In this document: piece after piece, positions 6,905 through 14,007 of the stretch
Layout: every line of letters begins with the position of its first letter
Numbering within the stretch: position 1 is the first letter of the stretch
From: Deltaproteobacteria bacterium
Lineage (GTDB): Bacteria; Desulfobacterota; Dissulfuribacteria; Dissulfuribacterales; S140-46
Direction: 5' to 3'
Assembly: GCA_015491585.1 (NCBI GenBank)
Contig: WFVQ01000057.1
Span: 1 to 18,265, forward strand
Length of the DNA: 18,265 nucleotides
Notes under the pieces: generated by a model
Seen by the model: only the letters and a program-made list of their open reading frames with translations
Told to the model about the DNA's origin: nothing
Database searches by the model: none
Translations under genes and position numbers: made by a program

Positions 6905-7279
6905 TCAAAAGGCGTTCTCTATGTGATTGTAGCAGGCCGTTCCGTCATTTTGCCACGAAATGGCCACCACGTCCAGGCGCGCAGACCGCTCCAGCCACCC
7001 CTTGCGCTGAAGGTAGGAGAGTGCGACGCGGTGCAGCCTATGCAGCTTCCTGGCATCCACCGCCTCCTCAGGAGTTCCATACGAGGCGGTGCGCCTCGCC
7101 TTCACCTCCACGAAGACCACTGTTCCGGCCGGGTCTTCCATGACCAGATCGACCTCGCCGTGGCGTGTACGGTAATTGCGCTCCAGGAGCCTGTAACCCC
7201 GGCTCAAAAGATACTCTTCTGCAAGCCGCTCCGCCCGTCTGCCGAGCTCTGCGCCCCTGATCCAGCCTGTTCCACCCAC
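6905..7279 (-). CDS. yraN: YraN/UPF0102 family endonuclease-like protein
   Basis: A 124-residue protein with the UPF0102 layout. ELGRRAERLAEEYLLSRGYR is the N-terminal helix, RNYRTRHGEVDLVMED carries the acidic pair (E42, D44), and VVFVEVKAR supplies the E-x-K (E58, K60) of a PD-(D/E)xK nuclease fold. The biological role is not settled in the family; relatives are nuclease-like and linked with DNA processing. The open frame runs further upstream to 7390, but those residues are unlike the family. The GTG at 7279 with AAGGGG upstream fits the family start and gives the usual size. The start lies inside rnhB, overlapping it by 76 bases. Confidence 0.88.
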   Translation of the reverse strand: MGGTGWIRGAELGRRAERLAEEYLLSRGYRLLERNYRTRHGEVDLVMEDPAGTVVFVEVKARRTASYGTPEEAVDARKLHRLHRVALSYLQRKGWLERSARLDVVAISWQNDGTACYNHIENAF

Positions 7280-7896
7280 TCTCGAACCCCCTTGAAACTC
7301 TTCCTGTGTATGGGCGAAACGCCCCAGCGACGCAGGGCCTCCCTGTGCTCCCTGGTCCCGTACCCCTTGTGCCTGGCGAAATTGTAACAAGGATACTCGT
7401 CGTGATACCGTTCCATCAGCCTGTCCCTGTAAACCTTGGCAACGATGGAGGCCGCGGAGATGGAGAGGCTCAACCGGTCGCCCTGGACTATGGCCTTCTG
7501 CGGAAGGTGGTGAGGAATGGACTGATTGCCGTCTATCAGGAGGAGGTCCGGCCTGGGATCGAGGGCGTCCACTGCCTTGGTCATGGCCTTCAGGCTTGCC
7601 CTCAAGACGTTGATGGAATCTATCTCTTCAGGCCCAACCACTCCGATACCGACTGCCACGGCCTGTTCAAGCACCGTATCAAACAGCCGCTCGCGGACCG
7701 GGGGGGAGAGGAGCTTGGAGTCCGTCACGCCGTCCAGGACGCATCCTCGAGGTAGTATCACGGCTGCGGCCACCACTGGACCGGCGAGGCATCCCCTGCC
7801 TGCCTCGTCAACGCCTGCTATGCGGCAGAAGCCTTCCTCCATGAAACGGCGTTCAAAGGAAAGGGGATCCTGGTTCTGGGCGCGCTCTCTCCTCAT
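7204..7896 (-). CDS. rnhB: Ribonuclease HII
   Basis: Removes ribonucleotides and RNA primers from RNA-DNA hybrids. The 230 residues include all catalytic acids: D30 and E31 in AGVDEAGRG, D122 in LLLIDGNQ and D140 in VQGDRLSLSISAASIVAKV. HKGYGTREHREALRRWGVSPIHRKSF is the usual C-terminal signature region. About 25 residues follow, in the stretch shared with yraN, and may be dispensable. The ATG has a TAAGGC-type weak ribosome site. It follows the rplS terminator, so it probably has its own promoter, although I find no good match in the 60 bases available. Confidence 0.95.
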   Translation of the reverse strand: MRRERAQNQDPLSFERRFMEEGFCRIAGVDEAGRGCLAGPVVAAAVILPRGCVLDGVTDSKLLSPPVRERLFDTVLEQAVAVGIGVVGPEEIDSINVLRASLKAMTKAVDALDPRPDLLLIDGNQSIPHHLPQKAIVQGDRLSLSISAASIVAKVYRDRLMERYHDEYPCYNFARHKGYGTREHREALRRWGVSPIHRKSFKGVREWVEQAGSGAQSSADGRSGLQKSIF

Positions 7897-7956
7897 GCCT
7901 AAGCCTTAACCGCCAAGACCCAGGAAATCAAGCGGCTGTAAGCTCCGAGAAGCGGC

Positions 7957-8005
7957 AAAAGAAAGGCCCCCTCTGCGCGGCGGGCACGTGCGGCAGAGCG
8001 GGGCC
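7957..8005 (-). terminator. Intrinsic terminator after rplS
   Basis: On the minus strand GGCCCC plus GCTCTGC pairs with GCAGAG plus GGGGCC around a C/G-rich loop (7965-8005), with one bulged base. It is followed directly by TTTCTTTT (7957-7964). It lies 38 bases past the rplS stop, marking the end of the ffh-rplS transcript. Confidence 0.85.
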
Positions 8006-8042
8006 GACTACAAAACGACCGTGTTCCGCTGGATTCTAGGCG

Positions 8043-8393
8043 CTATCTCCTGGGCCTGGTTTTCTGGCGGAACGCCTTGCCGTGGATATTCCTGAGATAG
8101 TACAGCTTGGAACGGTTGTGGCGGCCCTCGTGAACCACCTCTATCTTCTCGATCTTGGGGGAGTGGAGCGGAAAGATCCTCTCGACACCGACCCCATAGG
8201 ACTCCTTCCTGACGGTGAAGGTCTTTGAAAGGCCGCTGCCGCGCAGGGCGATGACCACGCCCTCGAACACCTGGATCCTCTCCTTCTCCTCGGACTCCCT
8301 GATCCTGACATGAACCTTTACGGTATCTCCTGGCCTGAAGGCCGGGAGATCCATCCTCATCTCTTCCAGATTTAGTCTGCGTATGGCCTCCAC
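8043..8393 (-). CDS. rplS: 50S ribosomal protein L19
   Basis: A structural protein of the large subunit at the interface with the small subunit. The 116-residue length is normal. It shows FRPGDTVKVHVRIRE, RIQVFEGVVIALRG, the TVRKESYGVGVERIFPLHSP block that defines L19, and the basic tail ending KTRPRR. Translation starts at a GTG with AAGGAGG 8 bases upstream. It is the last gene before the intrinsic terminator, and the 87-base gap before it (8394-8480) holds no gene I can support. Confidence 0.98.
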   Translation of the reverse strand: MEAIRRLNLEEMRMDLPAFRPGDTVKVHVRIRESEEKERIQVFEGVVIALRGSGLSKTFTVRKESYGVGVERIFPLHSPKIEKIEVVHEGRHNRSKLYYLRNIHGKAFRQKTRPRR

Positions 8394-8480
8394 AGCGAGT
8401 TCCTCCTTGTGGCGCGTGTCGAATTCAAAGCACCTTTTTCTATTACAGAATCACCAAAAATGCAAGGAGTTTTTTCCAGG

Positions 8481-9038
8481 CTACCGCGGCATGTCTCCGA
8501 CAAGGCGGTCCAGGGCCACGGCCACCGCGCTCCTCACCGGCAGGTGGCGGTAGCCGCTGCGGGCCATAATGGGAGGGAGTGTGCCTGCACACATGGGGAA
8601 GACCTCGGGAGCCAGACCGCTGGCAGTACCAAACAGGAGCATGACCGGATCGCCGCCGGCCAGGTGCTCCCTGACCGTGCTCCACGCCACCCTGCCCTCA
8701 CCGTCCCTGGCCGAGGTGGCGAAGAGGAGCGCCTGGCTCCCTGCAAGCCCCTGCGCAGATGCCTGGGCCGACTCCAAGTCGTCACATATCTCCACCAGGG
8801 AGAGGGCCTCCCTGCGGGCCGGATTGCGCCTTCCGCCTGGGCCTTCAACCCAGTGCTCCACGATATCGGACACAAGCCGCTTCTGGTCCTCCAGCGGAGT
8901 CACGACGAAGAAACGGGCCACGCCGTAGGTCCGGGCTGTGCGGGCGATATCGTGTATGTCGAGGTTGGCCACGGCAGAGGTTATGGTCTCGCCCTCGCTG
9001 TTAAGGACCGGATGGTGCAGAAGGGTCACGAAGAGCAT
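8481..9038 (-). CDS. SPOUT-like RNA methyltransferase (Methyltrn_RNA_4 type)
   Basis: A 185-residue protein beginning MLFVTLLHHPVLNSEGE, then SAVANLDIHDIARTARTYGV, matching the small RNA methyltransferase family found beside trmD in Deltaproteobacteria and Aquifex (PF09936 type, from memory). MLLFGTASGLAPEVF near residues 130-145 is the glycine-rich loop that forms part of the knotted SAM site in SPOUT enzymes. The RNA target is unknown. The open frame extends to 9158, but those residues are a shadow of trmD; the ATG at 9038 with AAGGGGGGGAG is clearly the start. It overlaps the trmD stop by 13 bases, implying translational coupling. Confidence 0.85.
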   Translation of the reverse strand: MLFVTLLHHPVLNSEGETITSAVANLDIHDIARTARTYGVARFFVVTPLEDQKRLVSDIVEHWVEGPGGRRNPARREALSLVEICDDLESAQASAQGLAGSQALLFATSARDGEGRVAWSTVREHLAGGDPVMLLFGTASGLAPEVFPMCAGTLPPIMARSGYRHLPVRSAVAVALDRLVGDMPR

Positions 9039-9769
9039 CTCCCCCCCTTGTAGCCCAGACTCTTTAAATAGGCCATGTCCTCTGGGGAGAGCGCCGCGTC
9101 GTCCAGGAGGTCGGGCCTGCGCTCCAGGGTCAGCCGCAGCGACTGCCGCCGCCTCCACCGCTCTATCTCCTTGTGATCACCCGACAACAGAACCTCGGGC
9201 ACCCCCTGCCCCCTGAACTCCCTGGGCCTGGTGTAATGGGGATACTCCAGGAGGCCGGTGGAAAAACTCTCGGTCTCCGCAGACTCACCACAGCCCAGCG
9301 CCCCTGGCAAGAGGCGTATGACCGCGTCCATCACCACTATGGCCGCAGGCTCGCCGCCGCTGAGCACATAGTCGCCGATGGACAACTCCATGTCGGCGCG
9401 GTCGCAGACGCGCTGGTCGATTCCCTCATACCTGCCGCAAACCAGGATCACCCTCTCCTCGGAGGCCAGCCGCGAAGCAACACGCTGGTTGAACACCTGC
9501 CCCCTGGGGGAGAGTATGATGACGGGGCCCTCCCCTCCGTGCCGTGAAAGGGAGTCCAGGGCCTTGAAGAGCGGCTCCGGCTTCATCACCATCCCGGCGC
9601 CGCCTCCGTAGGGACGGTCGTCGGTGGTGCGGTGCCGGTCTTCCGTAAAGGCCCGCAGATCCACTGGATTCACCTCTACGATCCCCGCTTCCCTGGCCCG
9701 GCGGACGATCCCCTCACCAAGGAAGGAGTCGAAGAAATGGGGGAATATGGTGATGACGTCAAACCTCAT
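9026..9769 (-). CDS. trmD: tRNA (guanine37-N1)-methyltransferase
   Basis: Methylates G37 of tRNAs reading C-starting codons, which prevents +1 frameshifting. At 247 residues it has all TrmD landmarks: FDVITIFPHFF, RPYGGGAGMVM, ILSPRG, CGRYEGIDQRV and SIGDYVLSGGE, the last three forming the trefoil-knot SAM site. The segment ESFSTGLLEYPHYTRP has Glu167 where the catalytic base of the Haemophilus enzyme (Asp169) aligns, a conservative exchange. It overlaps rimM by 11 bases and the next methyltransferase by 13. The genes are likely coupled in translation. Confidence 0.97.
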   Translation of the reverse strand: MRFDVITIFPHFFDSFLGEGIVRRAREAGIVEVNPVDLRAFTEDRHRTTDDRPYGGGAGMVMKPEPLFKALDSLSRHGGEGPVIILSPRGQVFNQRVASRLASEERVILVCGRYEGIDQRVCDRADMELSIGDYVLSGGEPAAIVVMDAVIRLLPGALGCGESAETESFSTGLLEYPHYTRPREFRGQGVPEVLLSGDHKEIERWRRRQSLRLTLERRPDLLDDAALSPEDMAYLKSLGYKGGRCSS

Positions 9770-10289
9770 TGGCCTCGAGGAGCCCGGGCAGGGGCTTTAT
9801 CACCATGATTCCAGCCTCGACGTCGATGGAGAGGACCACCTCCTCCACCGCAGGGATGAGCGCCTCCTTGCCTTGACCGCTGACCACGTAAACGTCGTTG
9901 GCGCCGGTCTCAATGATGGAGCTGATGGAGCCGACACGCACGCCCGACTCCGTCACCACTGTCATACCAATGAGATCGTGCCAATAGTATTCGCCTTCGG
10001 GAGGAGGAGGCAGGCTGCTCCTGGGCACGGCTATATCCAGCCCCATCAGGCGCTCCGCCTGGTTCCTGTCATCGACCCCCCTGAACTTAAGGGCAAACCT
10101 TCCAGCCCCCACCTGCCGGACCTTTTCTATGGTGAAATCCAAGAAGCCCTGCTCTTCTGTCCCCACCAGCACCTTTCCATACGACTCCATCTCCAATGGA
10201 TCGTGGGTATAGGGCCGTATCTTCACCTCGCCCCTGACGCCGCGGGGCCCCGCGATCCTGGCGAGAAGGACCATCTGTTCTCTCTTCAT
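9759..10289 (-). CDS. rimM: 16S rRNA processing / 30S maturation factor
   Basis: Assists assembly of the 30S head with S19. The 176 residues show the N-terminal RimM beta-barrel (LLARIAGPRGVRGEVKIRPY) and, after a proline-rich hinge (SSLPPPPEGEYYWHDLIG), the C-terminal PRC-like barrel (GSISSIIETGANDVYVV, LIPAVEEVVLSIDVEAG). The ATG at 10289 is used; an ATG at 10274 (MVLLARIAGP) is equally possible because neither has a strong ribosome site. It follows khpA after a 97-base gap in which I see no gene, and it overlaps trmD. Confidence 0.95.
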   Translation of the reverse strand: MKREQMVLLARIAGPRGVRGEVKIRPYTHDPLEMESYGKVLVGTEEQGFLDFTIEKVRQVGAGRFALKFRGVDDRNQAERLMGLDIAVPRSSLPPPPEGEYYWHDLIGMTVVTESGVRVGSISSIIETGANDVYVVSGQGKEALIPAVEEVVLSIDVEAGIMVIKPLPGLLEANEV

Positions 10290-10386
10290 GATAGTGTCTT
10301 TTCGGACGTAGTAGGGGTGGGGCGGGGAGCCGCAGCTCCTGCTGTCGAGTGGCCGGACCTCTTTCGAAACGGCCTTATTGGGAGGG

Positions 10387-10617
10387 CTACTCCAGTATCT
10401 CTAACACCGACCTCTTGTTCAGCTTGGTGGAGGCCGCGCTGAGGATGGTACGCATGGCCCTTGCGGTCCTGCCTTGACGACCAATGACCTTGCCCAGATC
10501 CTCTTTGGCGACCTTGAGTTCAATCACCGAGGTCTGCTCTCCCTCCACCTCGTTGACCTGAACCTCGTCGGGGTTGTCCACGAGGGCCTTGGCGATGTAT
10601 TCGATTAGGTCTTTCAT
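10387..10617 (-). CDS. khpA: KH-domain RNA-binding protein KhpA
   Basis: A single KH domain of 76 residues with the RNA-binding GxxG loop as GRQG (46-49) in LGKVIGRQGRTARAMRTIL. KhpA proteins (YlqC family) bind RNA, often with KhpB, and are nearly always encoded between rpsP and rimM, as here. GGAGGTG lies 4 bases before the ATG. The 111 bases between it and rpsP hold no ORF I can support. Confidence 0.95.
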   Translation of the reverse strand: MKDLIEYIAKALVDNPDEVQVNEVEGEQTSVIELKVAKEDLGKVIGRQGRTARAMRTILSAASTKLNKRSVLEILE

Positions 10618-10728
10618 ACTTCACCTCCAGTCTCCAGTATCGGAAACTCCCCCCCCTTTCTTTAGCCACAACAGCACTTTCCGGCACCAAACACATCTAG
10701 CCCGGGAGCGGGAAGCAACCAACTGGAA

Positions 10729-10983
10729 TCAGGCACTCTTCTTGAGAAGGCCCTCTCGCCTCAAGAGGCTCCTGACGGTATCGGTGGGCTTGGCACCCAA
10801 CCCAAGCCACTTCTCCAGCTTCTCCTTGTCGATCTTCACCTCCGCAGGATCGGTCAACGGATTGTAGGTCCCGATAATCTCAAGAAAACGTCCATCCCTC
10901 TTCGCCTCTGAGTTGGCTGCGACCACCCTGTAGAAGGGCCTCTTCTTCCTTCCGCAACGGCTGAGCCTGATCCTTATTGCCAT
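10729..10983 (-). CDS. rpsP: 30S ribosomal protein S16
   Basis: A component of the small subunit body. The mature frame is 84 residues, starting MAIRIRLSRCGRKKRPFYR, followed by VVAANSEAKRDGRFLEIIGTYNPL and the KWLGLGAKPTDTVRSLL helix. The start at 10983 is fixed by AGGAGG 5 bases upstream and by family alignment; a longer reading to 11022 adds non-family residues. It is the second gene after ffh in the operon. Confidence 0.98.
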   Translation of the reverse strand: MAIRIRLSRCGRKKRPFYRVVAANSEAKRDGRFLEIIGTYNPLTDPAEVKIDKEKLEKWLGLGAKPTDTVRSLLRREGLLKKSA

Positions 10984-11076
10984 GAATACCTCCTGTATCA
11001 ATACAGATGAGAGCGGGAACACGGCCCCGCCTCTATTCCATCCCGTTTTGCATAAAAAGTGTTATTTAAACTGGAA

Positions 11077-12408
11077 TCAAAAAGGAAACAACCCCTGGGG
11101 CAACCCCCTGAACTTTTTTTTCCTCATCTTCTTCAGCATCTTGCTCATCTGTGCATAGTTCTTGAGCAGACGGTTCACGTCCTGGACCGTGGTTCCGCTA
11201 CCCTTGGCTATTCGCTTGCGCCTGCTGGCGTTTATGATCTGATAGTTACGCCGCTCCTCTGGGGTCATGGAGTTTATTATGGCCTCGATGTGGACCAGCT
11301 CCTTCTCGTCCGGCGTCAGGTCTTTGAGCTGCTTCATCTTGCTGAACCCAGGGATCATGGAGAGGAGTTCCTCGAGGCTACCCATCTTCCTTATCTGCCT
11401 CAACTGGTCCCTGAAGTCCTCCAAGGTAAACTGATCCTGCTTCAGCTTCTTCTGCAGCTCCAGCGCCTTGTCGCGGTCGATGGTGTCCTGGGCCTTCTCT
11501 ATGAGGCTCAACACGTCTCCCATGCCGAGGATGCGGTTGGCTATGCGGTCGGGATGAAAGACCTCTATCTCGTCAAGCTTCTCCCCCACGCCCACGAACT
11601 TGATGGGCTTGCCGGTGACCTGCCTTATGGAGAGCGCCGCTCCTCCGCGGGCGTCGCCTTCCACCTTGGTAAGGACCACCCCTGTTATCGACAGCTCTCC
11701 GTCGAACGCGCTGGCGATGTTCACGGCATCCTGGCCGGTCATGGCATCGGCCACGAGCAGGATCTCCTGGGGTTTGACCGCCTCCTTCATCTCCTTCAGC
11801 TCGTTCATCAGGGCCTCGTCCACGTGGAGGCGGCCCGCAGTGTCGATGAGCACCGTATCCCGCTTGTCCGCTGCGGCAGAGGCGACCGCCTTCCTGGCGA
11901 TCTCCACAGGATCGTCGCCTGCAGAACAGGGATGGACCGGCACCCCAACCTGCCTGCCCAGGGTCTGCAACTGCTCGATGGCGGCCGGCCTGTATACGTC
12001 CGCGGGAACGAGATATGGACGGCGCCCCTTCTTCTTCAGCCACTTTGCCAGCTTCGCCGCGGTAGTGGTCTTTCCAGAACCCTGAAGACCGACCACCATT
12101 ATCACCGCGGGCTGGCGGCCAGCGAGATCAAGGCCGCTCGCCGCCCCGCCCAGGAGCGAAATCAGCTCCTCGTGCACGATCTTGACCACCTGCTGCCCAG
12201 GGGTGAGGCTCTCCATCACCTCCTGTCCAACGGCGCGCTCCTTGACCCGGGCTATGAACTCCTTGACCACCTTGTAGTTGACGTCGGCCTCGAGCAGCGC
12301 GAGACGGACCTCCCTCATGGCCTCCTGGATGTTGTCTTCCGAAAGCCTTCCATAGCCCTTGAGCCGCTTAAAGACCGAGTTCAGGCGGTCACTGAGGTTG
12401 TTGAACAC
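11077..12408 (-). CDS. ffh: Signal recognition particle GTPase Ffh
   Basis: Binds signal sequences and 4.5S RNA and delivers ribosomes to FtsY at the membrane. It has 443 residues: an N domain (FNNLSDRLNSVFKRLKG, ALLEADVN), a G domain with P-loop GLQGSGKTTTAAKL (107-120), DTAGRL (189-194) and TKVEGDARGG (247-256), and a Met-rich M domain from about 300 including MIPGF, RRKRIAKGSG for RNA binding and the lysine-rich end MSKMLKKMRKKK. I choose the GTG at 12408, where the family N-terminus begins; a TTG at 12456 would add 16 unrelated residues. The ribosome site (AGGAG) is unusually close to the GTG. It heads the ribosomal operon. Confidence 0.97.
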   Translation of the reverse strand: MFNNLSDRLNSVFKRLKGYGRLSEDNIQEAMREVRLALLEADVNYKVVKEFIARVKERAVGQEVMESLTPGQQVVKIVHEELISLLGGAASGLDLAGRQPAVIMVVGLQGSGKTTTAAKLAKWLKKKGRRPYLVPADVYRPAAIEQLQTLGRQVGVPVHPCSAGDDPVEIARKAVASAAADKRDTVLIDTAGRLHVDEALMNELKEMKEAVKPQEILLVADAMTGQDAVNIASAFDGELSITGVVLTKVEGDARGGAALSIRQVTGKPIKFVGVGEKLDEIEVFHPDRIANRILGMGDVLSLIEKAQDTIDRDKALELQKKLKQDQFTLEDFRDQLRQIRKMGSLEELLSMIPGFSKMKQLKDLTPDEKELVHIEAIINSMTPEERRNYQIINASRRKRIAKGSGTTVQDVNRLLKNYAQMSKMLKKMRKKKFRGLPQGLFPF

Positions 12409-12459
12409 TTCTCCTGCCGTCCTTCCTTTCCAGGGGAATAGTGCTTTCCGAACCAAACG

Positions 12460-12488
12460 AAAGTAATTGATCGTTGGTTTTGTGTCAA
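12460..12488 (-). promoter_or_regulatory. Sigma70-like promoter for the ffh-rplS operon
   Basis: A perfect TTGACA on the minus strand (12483-12488) is followed after 17 bases by TACTTT (12460-12465), a weak -10. The ffh start is about 50 bases further on. The -35 and location support it; the -10 is only 3 of 6. Confidence 0.45.
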
Positions 12489-12518
12489 TTGGAATATTTA
12501 AACCCGATTAAATGGCAA

Positions 12519-12537
12519 GGCCGCCACAAGGGCGGCC
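12519..12537 (-). terminator. Hairpin after the histidine kinase gene
   Basis: GGCCGCC (12519-12525) and GGCGGCC (12531-12537) form a perfect 7-base stem with loop ACAAG, 3 bases past the kinase stop. The following minus-strand sequence, TTGCCATTTAA, is only moderately T-rich, so termination may be weak or Rho-assisted. It separates the kinase from the ffh operon. Confidence 0.6.
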
Positions 12538-12540
12538 CTA

Positions 12541-13731
12541 TCAACCGGCAGGAAAGTATATGGAGAAGGTGGTGCCATCTCCAGGCACGCTGTCGCAGGT
12601 TATGTGGCCAAGGTGCTGATGCACGATGCCCGTGACTGCGGCAAGCCCCAGACCGGTCCCCTTGCCTATCTCCTTGGTGGTGAAGAAGGGCTCGAATATC
12701 CTCGCCTTCACATGATCACTCATCCCTTCGCCGTCGTCCGTTACGCTCATCCTGACGTGATCTCCCCTCATCTGGAACCCACAGGTGTAACACTTCTCGT
12801 CATACAGGCTCACCATACTGGTCTCTATGGTTATGGCGCCCCCATCCCCTTTGCGGAGTATTGCATCCCTGGCATTCACCACCAGGTTTATGAGGACCTC
12901 CTCCAACTGGGCAAGGTCAGCGGAAATGGAGGGAAGCCCCTGGCCTGGCCTGAACTCCAGCTCAATCGCTCCACTGGAGGGAAGCACCCCTTTCAGAAAG
13001 GGCATCAGGTTCTCCACCACTTCGTTCAGCGCCACCTCCCTGGTCTCTATGCGGTGGCGCCCGCTGAAGGCGAGGATGTGCTCAATCAATGTAGCCGCCC
13101 TCCTGGCCGCAGAAAAAATAGCCTCAAGCCTTGCGCGAACCGGATGGGACGACCCCAGCTCCATCATGGCCATCTCGGCATTGCCCATGATAGGGGTCAG
13201 GATATTGTTCAGGTCGTGGGCGATCCCTCCAGCAAGGGTCCCGATGGTCTCAAGCCGTTCCACCCTTGCTATACGCTCCTCCATGAGCTTTTGCTCCGTT
13301 ATGTCCCTGATGATCTCCACCACCTTGTCCACCTCGCCATCCGGAGACTTCACCGGAAAGGCGATCAGCTCCACATATTTGACGCCTCCGTGGCCGTCGT
13401 TGTGGATATGGACCGCCCGGCTCACCGAGCCGGTCTCCATAGCCTCGAGCACTGGACAGCGGTGGTGCAGCGGCGCGGTTATCCAGCACGGCTCATCGAA
13501 TCCGTGGCTGACCTCGTAACAGTGGCACCCCTTCAGCTCCTCGCCCTCAATGCCGTGAATCTGGCGGGCATAGCTATTGGCCTCCAAGATCTGGAAGTTC
13601 CGGTCTATTATGAAGACTCCATCTCCCAGCCCCTCGAGTATGGCGTCTAACATGGAACCCCTGGATATCATGTGGCCGTCCTCTCTTGCCAGCACCCCCG
13701 TGGTTCCGATTGCCGCCAGCCCCCTGCACAT
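12541..13731 (-). CDS. PAS-domain sensor histidine kinase (N-terminus probably frameshifted)
   Basis: A soluble, probably cytoplasmic kinase: no membrane segment is visible in the 396 residues. PAS domain ~28-145 (LDAILEGLGDGVFIIDRNFQ ... VVEIIRDITEQK) with a Cys/His-rich insert (C69, C71, H76, C82, H89, H90, C92). H-box GTLAGGIAHDLNN with phospho-acceptor H172. Catalytic ATPase: N box LINLVVNARDAI, G1 VTDDGEGMS, F box FEPFFTTK, G2 GKGTGLGLA. A further C-x2-C (EKCYTCGF) sits in the ATPase domain. No response regulator is adjacent, so the partner is unknown. The ATG at 13731 is the first in frame, but the frame stays open upstream to a TAA near 13867. A promoter and a strong ribosome site belong to a start at 13871 in another frame, so the natural gene probably begins there. 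Confidence 0.85.
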   Translation of the reverse strand: MCRGLAAIGTTGVLAREDGHMISRGSMLDAILEGLGDGVFIIDRNFQILEANSYARQIHGIEGEELKGCHCYEVSHGFDEPCWITAPLHHRCPVLEAMETGSVSRAVHIHNDGHGGVKYVELIAFPVKSPDGEVDKVVEIIRDITEQKLMEERIARVERLETIGTLAGGIAHDLNNILTPIMGNAEMAMMELGSSHPVRARLEAIFSAARRAATLIEHILAFSGRHRIETREVALNEVVENLMPFLKGVLPSSGAIELEFRPGQGLPSISADLAQLEEVLINLVVNARDAILRKGDGGAITIETSMVSLYDEKCYTCGFQMRGDHVRMSVTDDGEGMSDHVKARIFEPFFTTKEIGKGTGLGLAAVTGIVHQHLGHITCDSVPGDGTTFSIYFPAG

Positions 13732-13871
13732 CTCCTCCAGCCGCTGATCTGACAGTAGGGCCTCGCACCGAAGCCTGCTGACGCAGGTGAGGCATTCCCA
13801 GGTGTCCAGTGAAAAGGCAAGACAGGGCAGGTGCCGGGGATGACAGCCTCTCTCAGGTGGACGTTATTCAT
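13732..13871 (-). other. Displaced N-terminal coding of the histidine kinase (one-base frameshift)
   Basis: AAGGAG (13878-13883) stands 6 bases before an ATG (13869-13871). This frame reads MNNVHLREAVIPGTCPVLPF, then loses sense, while the kinase frame upstream of its ATG reads TWECLTCVSRLRC followed by SDQRLEEMCRGLAAIGTTG. Joining them requires one extra base, most simply in the TTTT run near 13823. The joined N-terminus would be Cys-rich. Either a sequencing error or a real mutation. Confidence 0.5.
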
Positions 13872-13933
13872 AACCATCTCCTTGCCGCCTTGGCAGCGGC
13901 GGGGTATTTTAAAGGTGTGGTCCTTATGTTAAA

Positions 13934-13963
13934 ATTATATGAAATCTAAAAGTTAGAAGTCAA
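13934..13963 (-). promoter_or_regulatory. Sigma70-like promoter of the histidine kinase gene
   Basis: On the minus strand TTGACT (13958-13963), an 18-base spacer and a perfect TATAAT (13934-13939). Transcription would begin near 13927, about 55 bases before the ATG at 13871. A small hairpin, GCCGC/GCGGC (13884-13900), lies just before the ribosome site and could affect its access. Confidence 0.65.
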
Positions 13964-14007
13964 GATTATCGCATCCCCATAATCAGCAGGAAAGGGCATA
14001 GACAGGG

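Noticed and set aside
11059..12441. A 460-residue open frame on the plus strand
   Set aside because: Mirror of ffh on the minus strand; no family resemblance, His/Leu-rich shadow.
12604..13650. A 348-residue plus-strand frame opposite the histidine kinase
   Set aside because: The minus strand encodes PAS, H-box and ATPase motifs; this frame is a shadow.
13815..13835. Programmed -1 frameshifting at the TTTT run
   Set aside because: No X-XXY-YYZ slippery heptamer is present; a dropped base is simpler.
13668..13877. A 69-residue ORF beginning at 13877 as an independent small gene
   Set aside because: After about 20 residues it has no sensible sequence while the kinase frame does; a frameshifted kinase start explains the ribosome site better.
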